Assembly: GCF_014200175.1 (NCBI RefSeq)
Contig: NZ_JACHBD010000004.1
Coordinates: 310,001-374,000, forward strand
Direction of reading: 5' to 3'
Length of the DNA: 64,000 bases
Origin: Rhizobium lentis
Lineage (GTDB): Bacteria > Pseudomonadota > Alphaproteobacteria > Rhizobiales > Rhizobiaceae
Shown: positions 25,962 to 34,784 of the stretch, piece after piece
How the letters are laid out: each line of letters opens with the position of its first letter
Position numbering within the stretch: position 1 is the stretch's first letter
Made by a program: the position numbers and the translations under genes
Notes under the pieces: model-generated
Seen by the model: only the letters and a program-made list of their open reading frames with translations
Database searches by the model: none
What the model was told of the DNA's origin: nothing

Positions 25962-26558
25962 TTATTCCGCCTGCCCGTCGCTTTCGCCGCTGGCGTGGGC
26001 CGGCGCATCGTTCTCACCGGGCTCGCTGGTTTGGCTTTCACCCTCGCCACCTTTGCCTTCATCAGAGCCCTCATCGCCCTCGGGCGCGGCGACAGGCGGC
26101 GCTGTGATGCCAGCGGCAATCAAAGCGGCGATGAGGTCGGCTTTTTTGGCGCGGCTCGAAATCTCGATACGTGCGTTTTCGCAGAGCTCGTAGAGCTCGG
26201 CGTTGCTGAGAGCTTCCAGCGCGTCCGTATCGGGGGTCGCATCGACAGGATGAATGACGCTCCAGGCGAGCTCCCTGGCCGCGATCATGTTGGGGAGCTC
26301 GACATCCAAGCTGATGTTGACGCCGCCCGGGTCAAAGAGATCGTATCCACCGCCGGTGATCGCCTCGACGCGGAAGCCGCGCGGCAGCTCGTCCGGCCGG
26401 TTGGCGACGACAGGTTCGGGCGCTTCCAGCCCCGCGGCCGCGATTTCTTCGTCGGTCACGGCCTCGACTGTTCCCATGGCCAGGCACGACTGAGCGGCGT
26501 CATATGGCATGTTGATGATGTTCCCGGCCTCCCGGCCGATCAGCTGTCTGACAAACAT
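25962..26558 (-). CDS. Structural-region protein with SAP/HeH-like domain
   Basis: 198 residues. Residues 1-100 contain NRPDELPRGFRVEAITGGGY and LDVELPNMI, suggestive of a small beta domain. Residues 115-151 (EALSNAELYELCENARIEIS...KADLIAALIAAGI) have the helix-extension-helix layout of SAP/HeH domains, which bind nucleic acid. An acidic, Gly/Glu/Ser-rich tail of about 45 residues follows. Such domains occur near phage head genes, but the role is unknown. Confidence 0.55.
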   Translation of the reverse strand: MFVRQLIGREAGNIINMPYDAAQSCLAMGTVEAVTDEEIAAAGLEAPEPVVANRPDELPRGFRVEAITGGGYDLFDPGGVNISLDVELPNMIAARELAWSVIHPVDATPDTDALEALSNAELYELCENARIEISSRAKKADLIAALIAAGITAPPVAAPEGDEGSDEGKGGEGESQTSEPGENDAPAHASGESDGQAE

Positions 26559-26632
26559 GGGTCACCCCTGAAATGTGTCGATCGGAGATTTCCGCCGGGC
26601 CGAAGCCCGGCGGCCATCACGTCAAAGAAAGA

Positions 26633-27118
26633 TCAGTCGACGATCGCGCTGGGCGGCGTTTCCTGCCCGTAGCGGAGATCGGTCAGCAGGAAGACTGCCG
26701 CCGTGATGTTCGCCGCATTCGATGCGCCCGTGGTGAAATAGATGCAGTCGAAGCCGTTGTTGAGATCGAGCAGCGCCGGATCGATCTCGAAAACGACCTG
26801 CTTGTTCTTGAGGGCCGCGTCGGTCGTGTAATTGACGGCATCGGTTCGGCGAACAAGCGTGTCGGAGGTTGCAGTGTCGAGGTTGGACCAGATCGGCACC
26901 GCGTTGGCGAGAACCTTGGCGCCGGTACCGGCGACGTCCTGCGCCTGCATCGGGGTCAGAGCCACGGTCGCGGCGTTACCCTGCGTCAGCGAGACGAGGA
27001 TATAGGCCTTGCCGGCATTTTTCAGGGAGATGATGTCGGAGCTGCGGCCGGCTGCGTCTGCAGCGGGAGCCATAGCCTCGACGATCTTCAGCTGCTGGGG
27101 AAGCGTCAAGCGAGTCAT
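26633..27118 (-). CDS. Putative head decoration/structural protein
   Basis: A 161-residue, uncharged, Ala/Thr-rich protein (MTRLTLPQQLKIVEAMAPAA...), immediately downstream of the capsid gene. Composition (many short strands, few charges) and place fit a capsid decoration or head fibre protein. AAGGA lies upstream of the ATG. No family recognised. Confidence 0.5.
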   Translation of the reverse strand: MTRLTLPQQLKIVEAMAPAADAAGRSSDIISLKNAGKAYILVSLTQGNAATVALTPMQAQDVAGTGAKVLANAVPIWSNLDTATSDTLVRRTDAVNYTTDAALKNKQVVFEIDPALLDLNNGFDCIYFTTGASNAANITAAVFLLTDLRYGQETPPSAIVD

Positions 27119-27189
27119 ATCGCGTTATCCTTCAGGAAATGGTGGGTGGGAGGAGGAAGCGACCCCATAGGCCCGCTTCCCAGTCAGGA

Positions 27190-28527
27190 TCAGCGCGTCT
27201 GCAGCGCGATGAACGGGCTCTGCGTCTTCGTGCCCTTGTAGGGCGTCATCGGAACGGACCAGATCGGCTGGCCGTTGAAGCGATAGACGAAGCGGAAGCA
27301 GGTCTCGTCGTAGATGAACCGCACGTGGATGGACGAGGCCGATTCCATCGGTCCCTTGTCGATCGCCAGGTACTGCGAGAGATCGACCAGCATGATGTCG
27401 CCTGCGGTACCGAGCGTCGCCGCATACTCGACCGGGATAACGGGACGGCCCATCAGCGTCGCATACTGGTTGCCGCCCTGGCCGGCCGGCGTGAACATGA
27501 TCTGCGGCGCTGCAATGCCGCCGACGTTTTCAGTGCCGGCAACATTCTTGATCTTGACGTTGAACTGATAGAGCTGCGGCTCGACGTCCTGGTTGACGAT
27601 CCAGACGGCGTTCTTGCGCGAGCGGGCGGGCATGCGCGACCACATGTTCAGCACGTTCTCGGCGACGATCGTCGCTGCAAGCTGGCCACTCTCCTTCGGC
27701 ACGGTGATGACCGCACCGCTGTTGAGGAAGCCGAGAGGCATACCCGCGCCGGAACCGTTGACGATCGCGTCTTCGATCTTGAATAGGAACTCATCGGAGA
27801 ACGCCTGATAGAGCCAGGCGGCGAGAGCCGTGCTGTCCTGCAGGAGCTCGTCGGTCGCGTAGCAGAGACCGGTCAGCTTATCGAGATCCATCTTGATCTG
27901 CCGGAACTTCGGACGCGAAGCCGTTTTGAGCTGCGCCTCACCGGTCCAGAAGGCCTGCACGCCGCCCCAGCGAGAACCGTTTGCACGGCTGGTCTCGTCG
28001 ACGCCGTTCATGCGGATACCGCTGAAATTTGCCCCGATCGGGATGCGGTTGACGCGGCTGGCGATCTCACCGGCTTCATAGGTGTTCTGGAGAAGATCGT
28101 TGGCGAAGTCGGTCTGGACGAGGAAGCCGCCATCGGCGGCAATGCCCTCGGACATGCCGGTCGGTCCGGCCGAGGGGGCGGCGATGAGGCGCGGATCGAT
28201 CGAGCGATAGGAAGGATGGTCGGCCCGCGCGACCGCCATCATCTGCTCGCCAAGGGAGGCGAACCGCGCGCCATCATTGCGGCCGCTGCTGCGGTGATCG
28301 GCGGATTCGTTGCCGTCGACGGCCGCGCCGACGGAACGCTGGCGCTCCATTTGACGCTCGGCGCGCTCGATGTTGGCGTCGATCTCGACGAGTTCCGCAC
28401 CGATTGCGTCGTCGCGGGCGTTTTCGTCAGACGTGAGATTGCGGTTTTCCTTTGCCGCAAGATCGAAGATCGCCTGGGCTTCGCGGACGAGATCGGCGCG
28501 ACGCTGGCGGAATGCCTTGATGGTCAT
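27190..28527 (-). CDS. Major capsid protein, HK97 fold (gp5-like)
   Basis: 445 residues. The N-terminal 110 residues form a charged coiled coil (delta-domain scaffold: IKAFRQRRADLVREAQAIFD ... AERQMERQR), expected to be removed by the S49 protease encoded next door. The rest carries HK97-type landmarks: an IRMNGVDETSRANGSRW E-loop region, FKIEDAIVNGSGAGMPLGFL, and a P-domain ending RFVYRFNGQPIWSVPM. Forms the icosahedral shell. GGAG precedes the ATG. Confidence 0.88.
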   Translation of the reverse strand: MTIKAFRQRRADLVREAQAIFDLAAKENRNLTSDENARDDAIGAELVEIDANIERAERQMERQRSVGAAVDGNESADHRSSGRNDGARFASLGEQMMAVARADHPSYRSIDPRLIAAPSAGPTGMSEGIAADGGFLVQTDFANDLLQNTYEAGEIASRVNRIPIGANFSGIRMNGVDETSRANGSRWGGVQAFWTGEAQLKTASRPKFRQIKMDLDKLTGLCYATDELLQDSTALAAWLYQAFSDEFLFKIEDAIVNGSGAGMPLGFLNSGAVITVPKESGQLAATIVAENVLNMWSRMPARSRKNAVWIVNQDVEPQLYQFNVKIKNVAGTENVGGIAAPQIMFTPAGQGGNQYATLMGRPVIPVEYAATLGTAGDIMLVDLSQYLAIDKGPMESASSIHVRFIYDETCFRFVYRFNGQPIWSVPMTPYKGTKTQSPFIALQTR

Positions 28528-28633
28528 GTGTCTAGCTCCAAAGTTTGGTGGTGCCGGGAGGATGGGCGCGGAATTCTGCCCACGGTCCCGGCAGGGCGTG
28601 GGGCGCTAACTAGATTTTCGGGGCTGCCGCTCG

Positions 28634-29758
28634 TTATTGAGCGGATCTGAGACGATGAGCGTGCCGGCGACGGCGGAAAGCATCACTTTCGGATGCCGAC
28701 AAGTCGGGACTATCTTGCTCTTCCGCGGTTGGAAGCTCAGGTTCGGGCGACCTGATATCCGCCGACGCATCGGCGCCTTCGGGCTGCTCGTAGCTCTGGA
28801 TATCGGCCACATCGGCCGCGCTCGCCTTTGCGGATGCAGTCTTCTTCGCCGAAGAGAGCCGCCGGATGGTGCCGTCGAGAGTGTCGACTCGGTCGGCCAT
28901 TCCAGCCTTAACCGCCTGCTTGTCTTTCACGACCCTTCCCTCACCGAAGCCGGCTTTGACATCGGCGACCGATACGCCACGGCCGCGGGAAACAGCCGAA
29001 ACAAAGTCGTTGTAGAAGGCGTCGACATTCGATTGGGCCGCCTGCGCCGCCTCGTCGGAAAGAGGCTCGAAAGCATTCCCTTCGACCTTGTACTTGCCGG
29101 CGGAGATAAACGTGAATTTCAGGCCGGCTGCGTCAACCGCCCTCGAGACGTCCTGATGAAGCGAATAGACGCCGATCGAGCCGGCCATGGCGCCGGGCGT
29201 CATCACGATCTCGTCGCAGGAGCTGGCGACCCAGTAAGCCGCCGAGGCGCAGAGGCTGTTGACTTGCGCAATGACCGGCTTGTCACCGCGGCCGTTGAAA
29301 ATCTCGTCCGCAAGCGCCTGGACGCCACTGACGTTGCCGCCCGGGCTGTCGAAATTGATGACGATCGCCTTGACGGACGGGTCGGCCTTCGCAGCCCGAT
29401 AGCTGTTCGTGACCCTCTCTGTGGATGTGCCGCCAGGGCCGCTGATGTCATCGACTTGCGAGGCGTGCTGAGCCACGATCCCAAAGAATGAGATAACCGC
29501 AATGACGCTCGCGCCCTGCCCAGATGCGCCAGGTGCGGCGGCGGAAAGAGTCACGGTTTCGCCGGTGCTGGCATCGAAGTAGGTCGCGACGCCATTCGGT
29601 CGCCGCTCTCCCTTGATCGCCGCGATCTCCTCAGGCGAAAGGCGGATGCCTTCAACCCGGCGTTCGATCACTTCCGCGATCGCCTCAAGCCGTTCCGGCA
29701 TGATAGCCCACGGCTGCTGCATGATCGCGGCACGAAGATGCGGAAACCTAGTCGTCAT
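28634..29758 (-). CDS. Head maturation protease, S49 (SppA/protein C-like)
   Basis: 374 residues from ATG 29758, overlapping the portal stop. SPGGNVSGVQAL (138-149) forms the oxyanion region, SLCASAAYW (168-176) holds nucleophile Ser172, and FISAGKYKVEGNAF (217-230) holds the lysine of the Ser-Lys dyad (Lys222 or 224). MAGSIGVYSLHQDVS is a further family block. It trims the capsid scaffold during head maturation. The acidic C-terminal 70 residues may act as a built-in scaffold. Confidence 0.85.
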   Translation of the reverse strand: MTTRFPHLRAAIMQQPWAIMPERLEAIAEVIERRVEGIRLSPEEIAAIKGERRPNGVATYFDASTGETVTLSAAAPGASGQGASVIAVISFFGIVAQHASQVDDISGPGGTSTERVTNSYRAAKADPSVKAIVINFDSPGGNVSGVQALADEIFNGRGDKPVIAQVNSLCASAAYWVASSCDEIVMTPGAMAGSIGVYSLHQDVSRAVDAAGLKFTFISAGKYKVEGNAFEPLSDEAAQAAQSNVDAFYNDFVSAVSRGRGVSVADVKAGFGEGRVVKDKQAVKAGMADRVDTLDGTIRRLSSAKKTASAKASAADVADIQSYEQPEGADASADIRSPEPELPTAEEQDSPDLSASESDAFRRRRHAHRLRSAQ

Positions 29759-31076
29759 GGTCTTGCTCCGAAGATACGTCTTGATCGTCGAGGGCGGGTC
29801 CGCCGTTGTGGCCGATCTGCGCCGCTGTGGCGCCTGCCGAGTTATTGACAGGCATATTGTCGGGGGTCGTGGTGTTAGTCGGGACAAGCGGCTCGTCCAA
29901 ACCGTTGATGGGATTGTATCCGAGCGCTTCACGAGCTTCGTTGCGCGTCAGGATGCCGTTCAGAACCAGGCGCGAATAGAAATCTGCCTGCGCTTTCGAA
30001 TCCCCTTTGATCAGGGACTCGACATCGAACTGCGCTTCGTAGAGGTTCGGGGCGAGAATGAGGTCGCGCCGAATGGCAGAGGTCCAGCAACCGAGCCAGG
30101 GCATCAGGTTGTTGCGGACGAAGGCGAGCATGATTGCCTCGACGCCTGTCCCCCAGGAGCTCGTCTTCGTCAAGTGATGCAGCATGACGAGGGGAACATC
30201 GAACCAGCGCGCGATTTCCTCGATCGAGAATTCCCGGCTCTGGATGAACTGGGCTTCCTCGTTATCCATGCTGATCGGGCTGAACGAGGCTCCCTGCTCC
30301 AGGATTGGCGTCTTGCCGGCATTGCCGATGCCGACGAACGTCTGTTGCCACTGCGTCTTGAAGCGCTCGAAGGCAGGATCGCTCATCTCACCTGCCACGG
30401 TGACAACGCCTGATGGCCTCGCGCCGTTGGAGAACATGCGCGCGCCATGCTCCTCGGCGGCCAGCGCGAGCCCGATTGTTTCCTTGGCGTAAGCGATCGG
30501 GCTTATGCCAACGATACCGCCGGGTGCCATGTGGCTGCGCAGGTGGAACATTTCATCCTGCAGCAGGATGCGCGTTCCCTTGATCGGGTCGGACACCGTG
30601 TAGCGGATCGAATAGTCGGGCATGCGCTCGGCAATGACGCGATCGGGATGGATCGGCTCCAGCCGATCGGCGAAGCCGCGGGGACCGGCGATTATCTCGG
30701 CGTACCCGTTGCCCCTGAGCGCCAGGTGCCCCATCAGCATCGCCTTAAAGTCCCAAGCCGATTGCCAGGGGTTCGGCTGGTGTTCGAGCAGCTCGTTCAG
30801 TGGATGCTCCGGCGCCTCAAACCTCTTCCCGGTACCAGGATCCTTCCGGTACATCCGCAGCGGCAACGTCGCCACCGTTTTCGACAGCAGTGCAATGCAG
30901 GCGTAAGCGGCCGACACGCGCATCGAGCCGTCGACCGACACGTGACGACCGGCGTTACTCATCCGCGACAGATCGCCGTCGAACCAGCGATCGGCAGGAT
31001 CATCGAGATACAACGGGTCCGAGGCCTCGTCGTCAGAGGCGCGGAAACCGCCGAGGATGGCGGAGAACAGCCCCAT
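29748..31076 (-). CDS. Portal protein (HK97 family)
   Basis: 442 residues from ATG 31076 (TAATG overlap with the preceding stop). Family landmarks: SAAYACIALLSKTVATLPLR, LLEHQPNPWQSAWDF, GNGYAEII, HLRSH, EDNEEAQF-like NEEAQFIQSREF, and EIARWFDVPLVMLHH. It forms the dodecameric DNA channel at the unique vertex and binds the terminase. The tail is flexible, with a GHNGGPALDDQD motif. Confidence 0.88.
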   Translation of the reverse strand: MGLFSAILGGFRASDDEASDPLYLDDPADRWFDGDLSRMSNAGRHVSVDGSMRVSAAYACIALLSKTVATLPLRMYRKDPGTGKRFEAPEHPLNELLEHQPNPWQSAWDFKAMLMGHLALRGNGYAEIIAGPRGFADRLEPIHPDRVIAERMPDYSIRYTVSDPIKGTRILLQDEMFHLRSHMAPGGIVGISPIAYAKETIGLALAAEEHGARMFSNGARPSGVVTVAGEMSDPAFERFKTQWQQTFVGIGNAGKTPILEQGASFSPISMDNEEAQFIQSREFSIEEIARWFDVPLVMLHHLTKTSSWGTGVEAIMLAFVRNNLMPWLGCWTSAIRRDLILAPNLYEAQFDVESLIKGDSKAQADFYSRLVLNGILTRNEAREALGYNPINGLDEPLVPTNTTTPDNMPVNNSAGATAAQIGHNGGPALDDQDVSSEQDHDD

Positions 31077-31276
31077 TATCGGCCACCGCGCAGCGTGCCG
31101 ATGACGGCGAGACCGACAAGGATTCCGCCGGCAACCATGAATCCCGCCGGCGGATAGGACATCCATGCTCCATAGCCTGCGAGCGCAGCGCCAGCTGCAC
31201 CCGTCAGTTCACGGACGGTCTGGCGGTCGATTTTGAGGCCCGAATCCGAACGCTCGCTCTGCAATCTCTCCGGCAT
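31076..31276 (-). CDS. Small two-helix membrane protein, unknown
   Basis: A 66-residue protein with two hydrophobic segments (GAAGAALAGYGAWMS and FMVAGGILVGLAVIG) between the terminase and portal genes, overlapping both by one to three bases. A membrane protein at this spot recurs in rhizobial prophages, but I cannot name its role. Confidence 0.5.
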   Translation of the reverse strand: MPERLQSERSDSGLKIDRQTVRELTGAAGAALAGYGAWMSYPPAGFMVAGGILVGLAVIGTLRGGR

Positions 31277-33072
31277 CAGGCCACCCTCAATCCACGTTTC
31301 TCGTAAACCGACCGAATTTTCTTCGGCTCGGGATTCTTCGTCATGATGGTCACTGCGTTGAACAGTGCCATCACCGGGTCGATCTTCGCGTCGCCGGCCG
31401 TCTGCTTTGTTGCCCTGATTGCCGTCGCGGTGGGCTCGATCTTCAGGTTGGAAACCGCCCAGGACATCATTGGGCTGCCGGCATGAAGCAGCATCTTGTT
31501 TGATAGTCGGCGCTCAGAGGTCTTGATCGCGTTCATTAGCGCATAACCCTGCGGCACGCCGATAAGCAGTCCATTATCCTGCGTCACATCGATCTCAGGC
31601 ATCGCCAGCGCATCGACGAAGTCACCTATCCCAGCCGGATCGACCGCGACCGACGCGAGCAGATCGCGATCCTTGACCATCTTGACGATGTCGACGATCG
31701 CGGCGATGTCCTCGAGCGCGTTGTCGATGATGGTAAGATGTCCAGACTTCTCGAAGTCGAGCAGCACCGGTGCGATCTTCTTGCGCCGCTTGAGCACTTC
31801 CCGATGGCACCAGGCATGCGACCAGCTAAGCCATCTCTTCATCCAGACGACGGTCTCGCGACCGTTCACCTTGATCTTGACCTCGAGCTCTTCAGGCTCG
31901 CGTCCGACAATGGTCAACCCGAACAGGTCGTCTAGGCCGCCGCCGTCGGCGCCGATGACCGCCACGTCGATGCGATCGAGCATCCGCTCAAGCGCGTTGA
32001 ACGGCGCCAGTTCCGAAAGCTCTTCGTCAACCGCGGCAGTCCAATGGTTTGCGCCAGGCCAGCGATTGGCCCTGAGGCCCATCCCGATCTCGATGTTCAG
32101 GTGCTTGGCCAGGAAGCTCTGATAGGTATCACCTTCCTGATCCTCGCCCGACCGGACATTGAGCATTTTGCGCTCAAGCCATTCGCGGCGAACGGAGCGC
32201 CCGATATTCGGGTTGGTGACGTACCAGTTTTCCGGGTCGAGATAGGCCTCGCTGACGATCATCGCCTCGGGGAACTCGTACAGCACCGCCAAGCTCTGCG
32301 GATCGTTGATCTTGCCGTCCCGGACGTCTCGGAAGTAATCCAGTTTTTCTTTGAACACGCCAGTCGGCGGCGCGTCCGCCTGCGTCGAGATGTAAATGAC
32401 GAAGCCTTCCGGCCGTGAAATCAATCCGCCGGTCGCCTCCTGCAACATAGCCGCCGCGCCGGCCTTCTTGCCGAACAGCCAGAGCTCGTCGATCAGGACG
32501 AAACCGGCCTTCTTGCCGGCGGCAGTCCCTGAATCCGCCGACACGATCTTCAACGCCGCCTTGGTGATCGTGTGCGTGATCGACTTGACGTTGTCCTGCA
32601 CATGCAGGAGCACCGATAGTTCGGGATCCGCCCGGATCATCGCCGCCGCGGGGCCGAACGAGTTCTCGGCGACTTCGCGCGTCGGCGCCAGGATCATCAG
32701 CTCCTGGTGCGAACGCCAGTTGCGGATCAGCGCCGTCACCATGATGCCGGCGACGATTGTCGACTTGCCGTTCTTCTTGCTGATGAGCAGGAAGAACTCT
32801 TCGATCAGCCGGCGCGCCGATCCTTCGTCATATGCTCCGAACACGGCGGCCACGAAGTCGAAGACGAAGGGCTCGCAGGATTCGCCGAACGTCGGGTGCC
32901 TGCTCTGCCCGGTCTTGCGGTCGTAGACTTGCGGCAGATCCGTGATCTGCAGCGACTTGAACACCTCGAGGGCGGCGTCCGCCTCGTCGGGAAAGAGCGG
33001 CGCGATCGGGATCAGGCTTTCGCCCGCAACGATCCGCCGCTCCCAGTCGAGACAAGCCGTCGAATACCGCAT
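31276..33072 (-). CDS. Terminase large subunit
   Basis: 598 residues. ATPase: Walker A SKKNGKST (98-105) and Walker B GFVLIDELW (190-198, acidic pair at 195-196), with ISTQAD as the coupling motif. C-terminal RNase H-like nuclease: AVIGADGGGLDDLFGLTIV gives the first Asp cluster and ASVAVDPAGIGDFVDAL a later one. Cuts concatemers and pumps DNA into the prohead. The starts and stops of its neighbours overlap or abut, as in HK97-like packaging modules. Confidence 0.9.
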   Translation of the reverse strand: MRYSTACLDWERRIVAGESLIPIAPLFPDEADAALEVFKSLQITDLPQVYDRKTGQSRHPTFGESCEPFVFDFVAAVFGAYDEGSARRLIEEFFLLISKKNGKSTIVAGIMVTALIRNWRSHQELMILAPTREVAENSFGPAAAMIRADPELSVLLHVQDNVKSITHTITKAALKIVSADSGTAAGKKAGFVLIDELWLFGKKAGAAAMLQEATGGLISRPEGFVIYISTQADAPPTGVFKEKLDYFRDVRDGKINDPQSLAVLYEFPEAMIVSEAYLDPENWYVTNPNIGRSVRREWLERKMLNVRSGEDQEGDTYQSFLAKHLNIEIGMGLRANRWPGANHWTAAVDEELSELAPFNALERMLDRIDVAVIGADGGGLDDLFGLTIVGREPEELEVKIKVNGRETVVWMKRWLSWSHAWCHREVLKRRKKIAPVLLDFEKSGHLTIIDNALEDIAAIVDIVKMVKDRDLLASVAVDPAGIGDFVDALAMPEIDVTQDNGLLIGVPQGYALMNAIKTSERRLSNKMLLHAGSPMMSWAVSNLKIEPTATAIRATKQTAGDAKIDPVMALFNAVTIMTKNPEPKKIRSVYEKRGLRVA

Positions 33073-33075
33073 CGC

Positions 33076-33327
33076 CTACCAGCCGCACTTGCGGACGGTG
33101 ACAGACCCGAAGGCCCTCACGCTGCCATCGGCCCGGCGAACAATCCAGAATATCCGGCGCTCGATCGGGCCAGTCGCCATGCACTGCGCTCGCGAGATGA
33201 CCGCCTGCTTGTCGCTGATGACCGGCCCCTCCGCCACCTGCTTAGCCGGCGCCTGCTTGACCAGCAGGCCCAGCGCGCAGCATGCGGTGGCAATCAGAAC
33301 AGCCAGGGCAATCATCGGGCGGTGCAT
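33076..33327 (-). CDS. Small exported or anchored protein, unknown
   Basis: An 83-residue protein with an N-terminal hydrophobic helix (MIALAVLIATACCALGLL), then a basic region with two Cys (RAQCMATG, RKCGW). It could be a signal-anchored protein with one disulfide. Located between the small and large terminase genes. Function unknown. Confidence 0.5.
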   Translation of the reverse strand: MHRPMIALAVLIATACCALGLLVKQAPAKQVAEGPVISDKQAVISRAQCMATGPIERRIFWIVRRADGSVRAFGSVTVRKCGW

Positions 33328-33332
33328 CGGCG

Positions 33333-33578
33333 TCAGTCGGCGGGTGTGAAGTCGAGGAAGTATTCCTTCCCGAGATCAAACTTGTCGATCGCCTCGGGAT
33401 TGGTGATCGAGATCTTCAGCTCGCCGCTCGGCGTGGCTTTTGACCAAGTCCTGTTGACGCCCTCCTGCTCCCAAACCGGGATCATTCGGATTGTGGTGAA
33501 GACATTGTTCGGATCGGCGTTCTGCGCCGGCTCGATGGCCATAACCCGGAATTTTGCTCTTACGACTGGTGCGCTCAT
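33333..33578 (-). CDS. Phage protein of unknown function
   Basis: An 81-residue protein (MSAPVVRAKFRVMAIEPAQN...) with a strand-rich pattern: VRAKFRVMAIE, TIRMIPVWEQEG, GELKISITNPEA, KEYFLDFTPAD. This looks like a compact beta-barrel. AGGAGAAGG precedes the ATG. Seen in the packaging region but with no known role. Confidence 0.5.
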   Translation of the reverse strand: MSAPVVRAKFRVMAIEPAQNADPNNVFTTIRMIPVWEQEGVNRTWSKATPSGELKISITNPEAIDKFDLGKEYFLDFTPAD

Positions 33579-33626
33579 GCGCCTTCTCCTTCTTCTGATA
33601 CCCGGAACCGCCGGGCGCGGATTACG

Positions 33627-34139
33627 TCAGGCCTCGTCGCTGCTCGCGACTGGCTGGCCGTTATTGGCGATCAATCGCGGGCCGGCCGGCACCGCATATC
33701 GACCGCCACCACTGATGGCCCGGGCATTGTCGAGCCGCTGCTCTTTCTTCGAGACGTAACCTCGAGGCGTCGGCTTGTTGGCAGCCTTGTTCTGCATGTC
33801 CCGATTGACTTTCTCAGCGGTGACGCCGTCCAGCATCTTCAGAGCACCGGACAGAGCGGCAGCATTGCCGGCGAGACCCTGCTGGATTTGCGCAGTCCTG
33901 AGCCTGGCCTTCAATCGGGCCAGCATCACCTCTCGCTGCTTCAGCAAGTGAAAATAATGTTTGCGCAAAGTCGGCGTAGAGAGCCCGACCGTCTTTGCGA
34001 CTTCCGCGTTCGTCATCCCCGACGCAAGTAACACCATGACATTTATGATGTTTTCTTCCGTGGGGACGTGCTCCGGCCTTCCCTGCCCGCGACCGGCCGA
34101 GTGGTAAGGGTTGCCAAAGAGGTCTAAATCGTCAGCCAT
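33627..34139 (-). CDS. Terminase small subunit-like DNA-binding protein
   Basis: A 170-residue protein with a helix-turn-helix at about residues 27-60 (EENIINVMVLLASGMTNAEV, AKTVGLSTPTLRKHY), a helical middle, and a basic C-terminus. It lies just upstream of the terminase large subunit gene in the direction of transcription. This is the usual place of the small subunit that recognises the packaging site. Identification by HTH and position, not by a family motif. Confidence 0.6.
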   Translation of the reverse strand: MADDLDLFGNPYHSAGRGQGRPEHVPTEENIINVMVLLASGMTNAEVAKTVGLSTPTLRKHYFHLLKQREVMLARLKARLRTAQIQQGLAGNAAALSGALKMLDGVTAEKVNRDMQNKAANKPTPRGYVSKKEQRLDNARAISGGGRYAVPAGPRLIANNGQPVASSDEA

Positions 34140-34241
34140 CAGAAAAAAAAGATGCGAATGGGACCAATGCGGTTAGGGGCCTAAAGGGGGTCTGGACTTT
34201 TAAACCCCCTACCCCCTGACCCTCCGCGCCCATCGGAGGGG

Positions 34242-34574
34242 TCAGAACCGCTCGGCGAGGCGCTTCGCCCTCGCGGCCGCGGTCTTGCGGGTATGGGATG
34301 CACCACATCGAAGCATGACGTTGCGCGGGTCCAGCGGTGCGCCGCCATCCTTGAGCTCGACGACGTGGTCACCGAAGACGCGCATGCCGGGCTTGTGGGT
34401 TCGGCCGTCGCAATGCGGATCTTCGCAGATGCGGCCGCGTTCCTTGATGATCATCGCCATCAATGCCCGCCACTCAGGAGACAGATAGAACGCATCTGCC
34501 TTCTTGCTCTCGGGGACGACGGTGCGCGTGTCGATCGTGCGCAACGTGGTGCTGATCGTTCGAAGCTTGCCCAT
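34242..34574 (-). CDS. HNH endonuclease of the packaging module
   Basis: 110 residues from ATG 34574. Zinc-binding Cys50 and Cys55 (ICEDPHC) and Cys90/His94 (RCGASH) frame FGDHVVELKDGG (catalytic Asp-His at 69-70) and LDPRNVMLRC, the HNH pattern. HNH proteins next to the terminase stimulate cos cleavage in HK97-like phages. First gene of the late operon, starting 16 bases beyond the intrinsic terminator at 34590-34611. Confidence 0.8.
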   Translation of the reverse strand: MGKLRTISTTLRTIDTRTVVPESKKADAFYLSPEWRALMAMIIKERGRICEDPHCDGRTHKPGMRVFGDHVVELKDGGAPLDPRNVMLRCGASHTRKTAAARAKRLAERF

Positions 34575-34589
34575 ACTCAAGAATGCAAA

Positions 34590-34611
34590 AAGCGGCCCGA
34601 TTGGACCGCTT
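34590..34611 (-). terminator. Intrinsic terminator guarding the late operon
   Basis: Read on the minus strand: AAGCGGTCC, loop AATC, GGGCCGCTT, then TTT. The 9-bp stem (one G-T wobble) with the T-run is a standard rho-independent terminator. It lies after the NusG-like gene and immediately before the HNH/terminase genes, which run in the same direction, so late transcription must start inside the short gap or read through it. Confidence 0.72.
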
Positions 34612-34784
34612 CGAACTTGGAAACAATGCAGTAGCACTTGCCTTGACTCGGCGCCTTCTCTGAGGCTGTCAAAGCGGGGTCCTACCGGTAAGCAGCTCCG
34701 AAGCTTTCGCATCGTTTGCCAGTGATCAAGTCACCGACTCAAAGCCCACGCTGGGATCTAGGATCGTCCACAGCCGGACTCTGA

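Noticed and set aside
34141..34241. GC/AT-biased inverted repeats (AGGGGGT/ACCCCCT) between the HNH and small-terminase-like genes as a cos site
   Set aside because: Position is suggestive, but nothing in the sequence alone identifies a cleavage site; it may simply be a processing hairpin.
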